Shown piece by piece: positions 63,949 to 64,000 of a stretch of 64,000 nucleotides of DNA. Origin of the DNA: Pseudoalteromonas aurantia. GTDB taxonomy: Bacteria > Pseudomonadota > Gammaproteobacteria > Enterobacterales > Alteromonadaceae. The notes under the pieces were generated by a model, which saw only the letters and a list, made by a program, of their open reading frames with translations, made no database searches and was not told where the DNA came from. The stretch is taken from assembly GCF_005886875.1 (NCBI RefSeq), contig NZ_PNBY01000034.1:100986-164985 (forward strand), given 5' to 3'. Position numbers and translations under genes: made by a program. How positions within the stretch are numbered: position 1 is the stretch's first letter; every line of letters starts with the position of its first letter.

Positions 63949-64000
63949 ATCTTTGTCTTTAAATTGAAAAACCCAGCATTAGCTTAATGCCAGTCAGTTA

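Overview
The window looks like chromosomal DNA of a marine gammaproteobacterium of the order Alteromonadales, most probably Pseudoalteromonas. The evidence is the moderate-to-low GC content, protein sequences that read as close relatives of E. coli, Vibrio and Shewanella housekeeping proteins, and conserved gene blocks: fldB / xerD-dsbC-recJ-prfB-lysS, recX-alaS-lysC-csrA, serB next to ytjB, srmB divergent from trmN6, and pdhR-aceE-aceF-lpdA. The genus is an inference; no rRNA is present.

Layout. 1-4.4 kb: cobalamin uptake and salvage (btuC end, wrecked cobT and cobU, intact cobQ, cobO, btuF). 4.4-9.4 kb: ung, two paralogous unknown proteins, a DUF3545-type protein, transaldolase, yaaA. 9.5-14.9 kb: small Cys-rich lipoprotein, MFS transporter, a broken gene, then an hcnABC-type hydrogen cyanide synthase operon behind an FNR/ANR-like box. 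14.9-24.6 kb: srmB, trmN6, an unknown HExxH-type protein, fldB, xerD-dsbC-recJ-prfB-lysS; prfB carries the autoregulatory +1 frameshift. 24.7-25.6 kb: a small ORF with an early amber codon, tRNA-Ser and three identical tRNA-Arg. 25.8-29.4 kb: NamZ-type (DUF1343) muramidase, RpiR/MurR-type regulator and an NhaC-family transporter, probably a peptidoglycan-sugar locus. 29.5-33.1 kb: ECF sigma factor with putative anti-sigma, TonB protein, DUF3087 protein and a heavily decayed outer-membrane barrel gene. 33.3-39.5 kb: ribA, a membrane protein, recX-alaS-lysC-csrA. 40-43.9 kb: oadGAB sodium-pumping oxaloacetate decarboxylase behind two identical PdhR-like operators, and an unlisted 59-residue membrane protein. 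44-48.5 kb: hybrid histidine kinase, a seven-gene tRNA Phe/Thr array and receiver-domain wreckage. 48.7-56.6 kb: prfC, argS, pdxH, tatD-like, ytjB, serB, an Hsp20 gene with a sigma-32 promoter and a possible RNA thermometer, and an unknown membrane-anchored protein. 56.9-63.9 kb: pdhR, aceE, aceF with three lipoyl domains, lpdA.

How parts connect. The PdhR-like palindrome in front of pdhR differs by one base from the two in front of oadGAB, suggesting that pyruvate dehydrogenase and oxaloacetate decarboxylase share one pyruvate-responsive regulator. Five loci are decaying by frameshift, stop codon or deletion (cobT, cobU, the gene beside hcnA, the porin-like gene, the response regulator), next to mostly intact housekeeping operons. 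No insertion sequence, prophage, CRISPR array or integrated element was seen. The most interesting accessory feature is the cyanide synthase operon; the most interesting regulatory features are the PdhR-oad link and the Hsp20 leader.
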